Shown: piece by piece, positions 62,701 to 64,000 of the stretch
Position numbering within the stretch: the stretch's first letter is position 1
Layout of the letters: each line of letters begins with the position of its first letter
DNA from: Calliopsis andreniformis
Lineage: Eukaryota; Arthropoda; Insecta; Hymenoptera; Andrenidae
DNA: 64,000 nt
Direction of reading: 5' to 3'
NCBI RefSeq assembly: GCF_051401765.1
Contig: NW_027480533.1
Coordinates: 1,302,001-1,366,000, forward strand
Notes under the pieces: generated by a model
Database searches by the model: none
What the model saw: only the letters and a program-made list of their open reading frames with translations
Told to the model about the DNA's origin: nothing
Made by a program: the position numbers and the translations under genes

Positions 62701-64000
62701 AATCCTCAATCCTCAATCCTCAATCCTCAATCTTCAATCTTAATCTTCAATCCTCAGTACGCAATCTTCAATCCTCAATCCTCAATCCTCATTCCTCAAT
62801 CCTCAATCTTCATTACTCAATACTCAATCTTCAATCCTCAATCCTCAATCCTCAATCCTCAATCCTCAATCCTCAATCCTCAATCGTCAATCTTCAATCC
62901 TCAATACTCAATCGTCAATCCTCATTCCTCAATCCGCAATCTTCAATACTCAATACTCAATCTTCAATCCTCAATCCTCAATCCTCAATCCTCAATCCTC
63001 AATCCCCAATCCTCAATAGTCAATCTTCAATCCTCAATACTCAATCGTCAATACTCAATCCTCAATACTCTATACTCAATCCTCATTCTTCAATCCTCAA
63101 TACCCAATCCTCAATCTTCAATCCTCAATCCTCAATCCTCAATCCTCAATCCTCAATCTTCAATCATCAAACCTCAATCCTCAATCCTCAATCCTCAATC
63201 TTCAATCCTCAATCCTCAATCCTCAATCCTCAATCCTCAATCTCCAATCCTCAATACTCAATCTTCAATCCTCAATACTCAATCCTCAATCCTCAATCCT
63301 CATTCTTCAATCCTCAACACCCAATCCTCAATCTTCAATCCTCAACCCTCAATCCTCAATTCTCAATCCTCAATCCTCAATCCTCAGACCTTAAACATCA
63401 ATACTCTACCCTCAGTCCTCGTCCTCAATCCACAACACTCAATCCTCGATCCTCAATCTTCTATCATCAATATTCAATCTTCAATCGTCAATCCTCAATC
63501 GTCAATACTCAATCCTCAATCTTCAATCCTCAATCCTCAATCCTCAATTCCCAATCCTCAATCGTCAATCCTCAATCCTCAATCCTCAATCCTCAATGTT
63601 CAATCCGCAATACACAATCCTCAATACTCAGTCTTCAATCCTCAATCCTCAATCCGCAATCCTCAATCCTCAATCCTCATTCTTCAATCCTCAATACCCA
63701 ATCCTCAATCTTCAATCCTCAATCCTCAATCCTCAATTCTCAATCCTCAATCCTCAATCCTCAATCCTCAATCCTCAATGTTCGATCCGCAATACACAAT
63801 CCTCAATCTTCTATCCGCAATCCTCAATCCTCAATCCTCAATCCTCAATCCTCAATCCTCAATCCTCAATCCTCAGACCTCAATCCTCAATCCTCAATCG
63901 TCAATCTTCAATCCTCAATACTCAATCTTCAATCCTCAATCCTCAATCCTCAATCTTCAATCCTCAATACTCAATCTTCAATCCTCAATGCTCAATCCTC
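59781..64000 (+). repeat. Superunit B zone II, part 3 (second pass over A 25286-29506)
   Basis: Offset +34494: epsilon at 59953 and 61051 (1098 apart), ATGTTCGATCC at 62199 and 63778 (1579 apart). Superunit B therefore contains zone II material twice over, and the 1579-bp tandem runs off the end of the window. Confidence 0.78.

Larger units (their letters stand above)
1..64000 (+). repeat. Tandem heptamer satellite array (TCAATCC)n spanning the entire window
   Basis: Every line of the window reads as consecutive 7-base units related to TCAATCC (equivalently TCCTCAA). Variants fall mostly at a few positions: the third base of TCCTCAA is often T, G or A (TCTTCAA, TCGTCAA, TCATCAA); the second is often A or T (TACTCAA, TTCTCAA); the last is sometimes T or G (TCCTCAT, TCCTCAG); TCCGCAA and CCCTCAA also recur. 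The CAA core is the best conserved part. The forward strand is C/A/T with very little G. No unique DNA longer than a few heptamers was found, and the array continues past both edges. No promoter, terminator hairpin, RNA gene or mobile-element end is visible; hairpins are nearly excluded by the lack of G on one strand. Function is unknown. Confidence 0.98.
31706..64000 (+). repeat. Superunit B, rearranged and running off the window
   Basis: B starts at the equivalent of A position 2650 (ATGCTCAATCC at 31738 equals 2678). It follows A to about 57075 (A 26290), then continues as A 28130-30835 (B 57075-59780, offset 28945), then as A 25286-29506 (B 59780-64000, offset 34494). Compared with A it lacks about 497 bp near 34874, gains 195 bp near 37.6-37.8 kb, lacks 14 bp near 44.12 kb and gains about 2018 bp between 50.6 and 52.65 kb. 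In the 3.58 kb stretch 52707-56285 I noticed only two base differences from A (near 53950 and 54795). This points to very recent duplication, conversion, or assembly duplication. Confidence 0.82.

Noticed and set aside
1..64000. Resemblance of the translated heptapeptide to known heptad or CTD-type repeat proteins
   Set aside because: The peptide period follows directly from 3 x 7 bp; no domain, signal peptide, anchor or catalytic motif accompanies it.
1..64000. CRISPR array
   Set aside because: There are no unique spacers between repeats; everything between recurring cassettes is the same heptamer family. There is no leader and no cas gene.
1..64000. Telomere repeat array
   Set aside because: GGATTGA is not a telomere repeat I recognise (such as TTAGGG or TTTAGGG), and kilobase higher-order blocks with interspersed variants are not typical of terminal telomere DNA. 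A subtelomeric position remains possible but is not shown.
1..64000. tRNA, rRNA or structured small RNA genes
   Set aside because: One strand almost without G cannot form the required G-C stems, and no non-repeat segment is long enough.

Overview
The whole 64 kb window is one unbroken tandem array of a 7-bp unit (TCAATCC on the given strand, GGATTGA on the other). I find no gene, tRNA, rRNA, CRISPR array, insertion sequence or other unique DNA, and neither end of the array lies inside the window. The given strand is almost free of G. The repeat has no stop codon in any forward frame, and all three forward frames translate to the same heptapeptide, ILNPQSS. The complementary strand has a TGA every 21 bp in each frame. 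The many long forward open frames, up to 1192 codons, are therefore a by-product of the repeat and not evidence of proteins.

The array is layered. (1) The heptamer, with recurrent one-base variants. (2) Ordered runs of variants that act as recognisable cassettes: ATGTTC/CCGCAA (alpha), the TCCTCGTCC cassette (beta, about 83 copies by eye), CATTCTTC/TACCCAA (gamma), a strongly diverged block of about 188 bp (delta, 5 copies) and an ATGTCCCAAA marker (epsilon, 6 copies). (3) Kilobase-scale tandem duplications with periods of about 245, 651, 1098, 1554, 1579, 2008, 3664 and 3788-3795 bp. (4) A superunit of about 29-31 kb seen twice: A at about 1860-31705 and B from about 31706 to the end. Positions 1-1855 are the tail of an earlier copy. 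A and B are nearly identical base for base but differ by block indels (about 497, 195, 2018, 14 and 7 bp) and by reshuffling of their last part.

Layout of a superunit: zone I (about 1860-21900 in A; 31706-52690 in B) is rich in beta cassettes and holds all delta blocks. Zone II (about 21900-31705 in A; 52690-64000 in B) is more homogeneous, has few beta cassettes, carries the short nested tandem duplications, and is where A and B differ most in arrangement.

The periods obey a simple rule that I checked by counting: each equals 7n minus k, where k is the number of six-base units (TCCTCG, TCTTAA, TTTCAG) in that period. The array is thus one heptamer lattice with inherited one-base phase slips, grown by block duplication.

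The organism cannot be named from this sequence. A gene-free satellite this long is most typical of eukaryotic heterochromatin. The unit also belongs to the same general AATCC-type heptamer class as the short heptamer repeats (STRR) described in cyanobacteria, so a giant expansion in a bacterium is possible. An assembly artefact in part of the large-scale structure cannot be excluded. Coordinates of block edges are accurate to roughly 10-50 bp, because neighbouring heptamers are identical.
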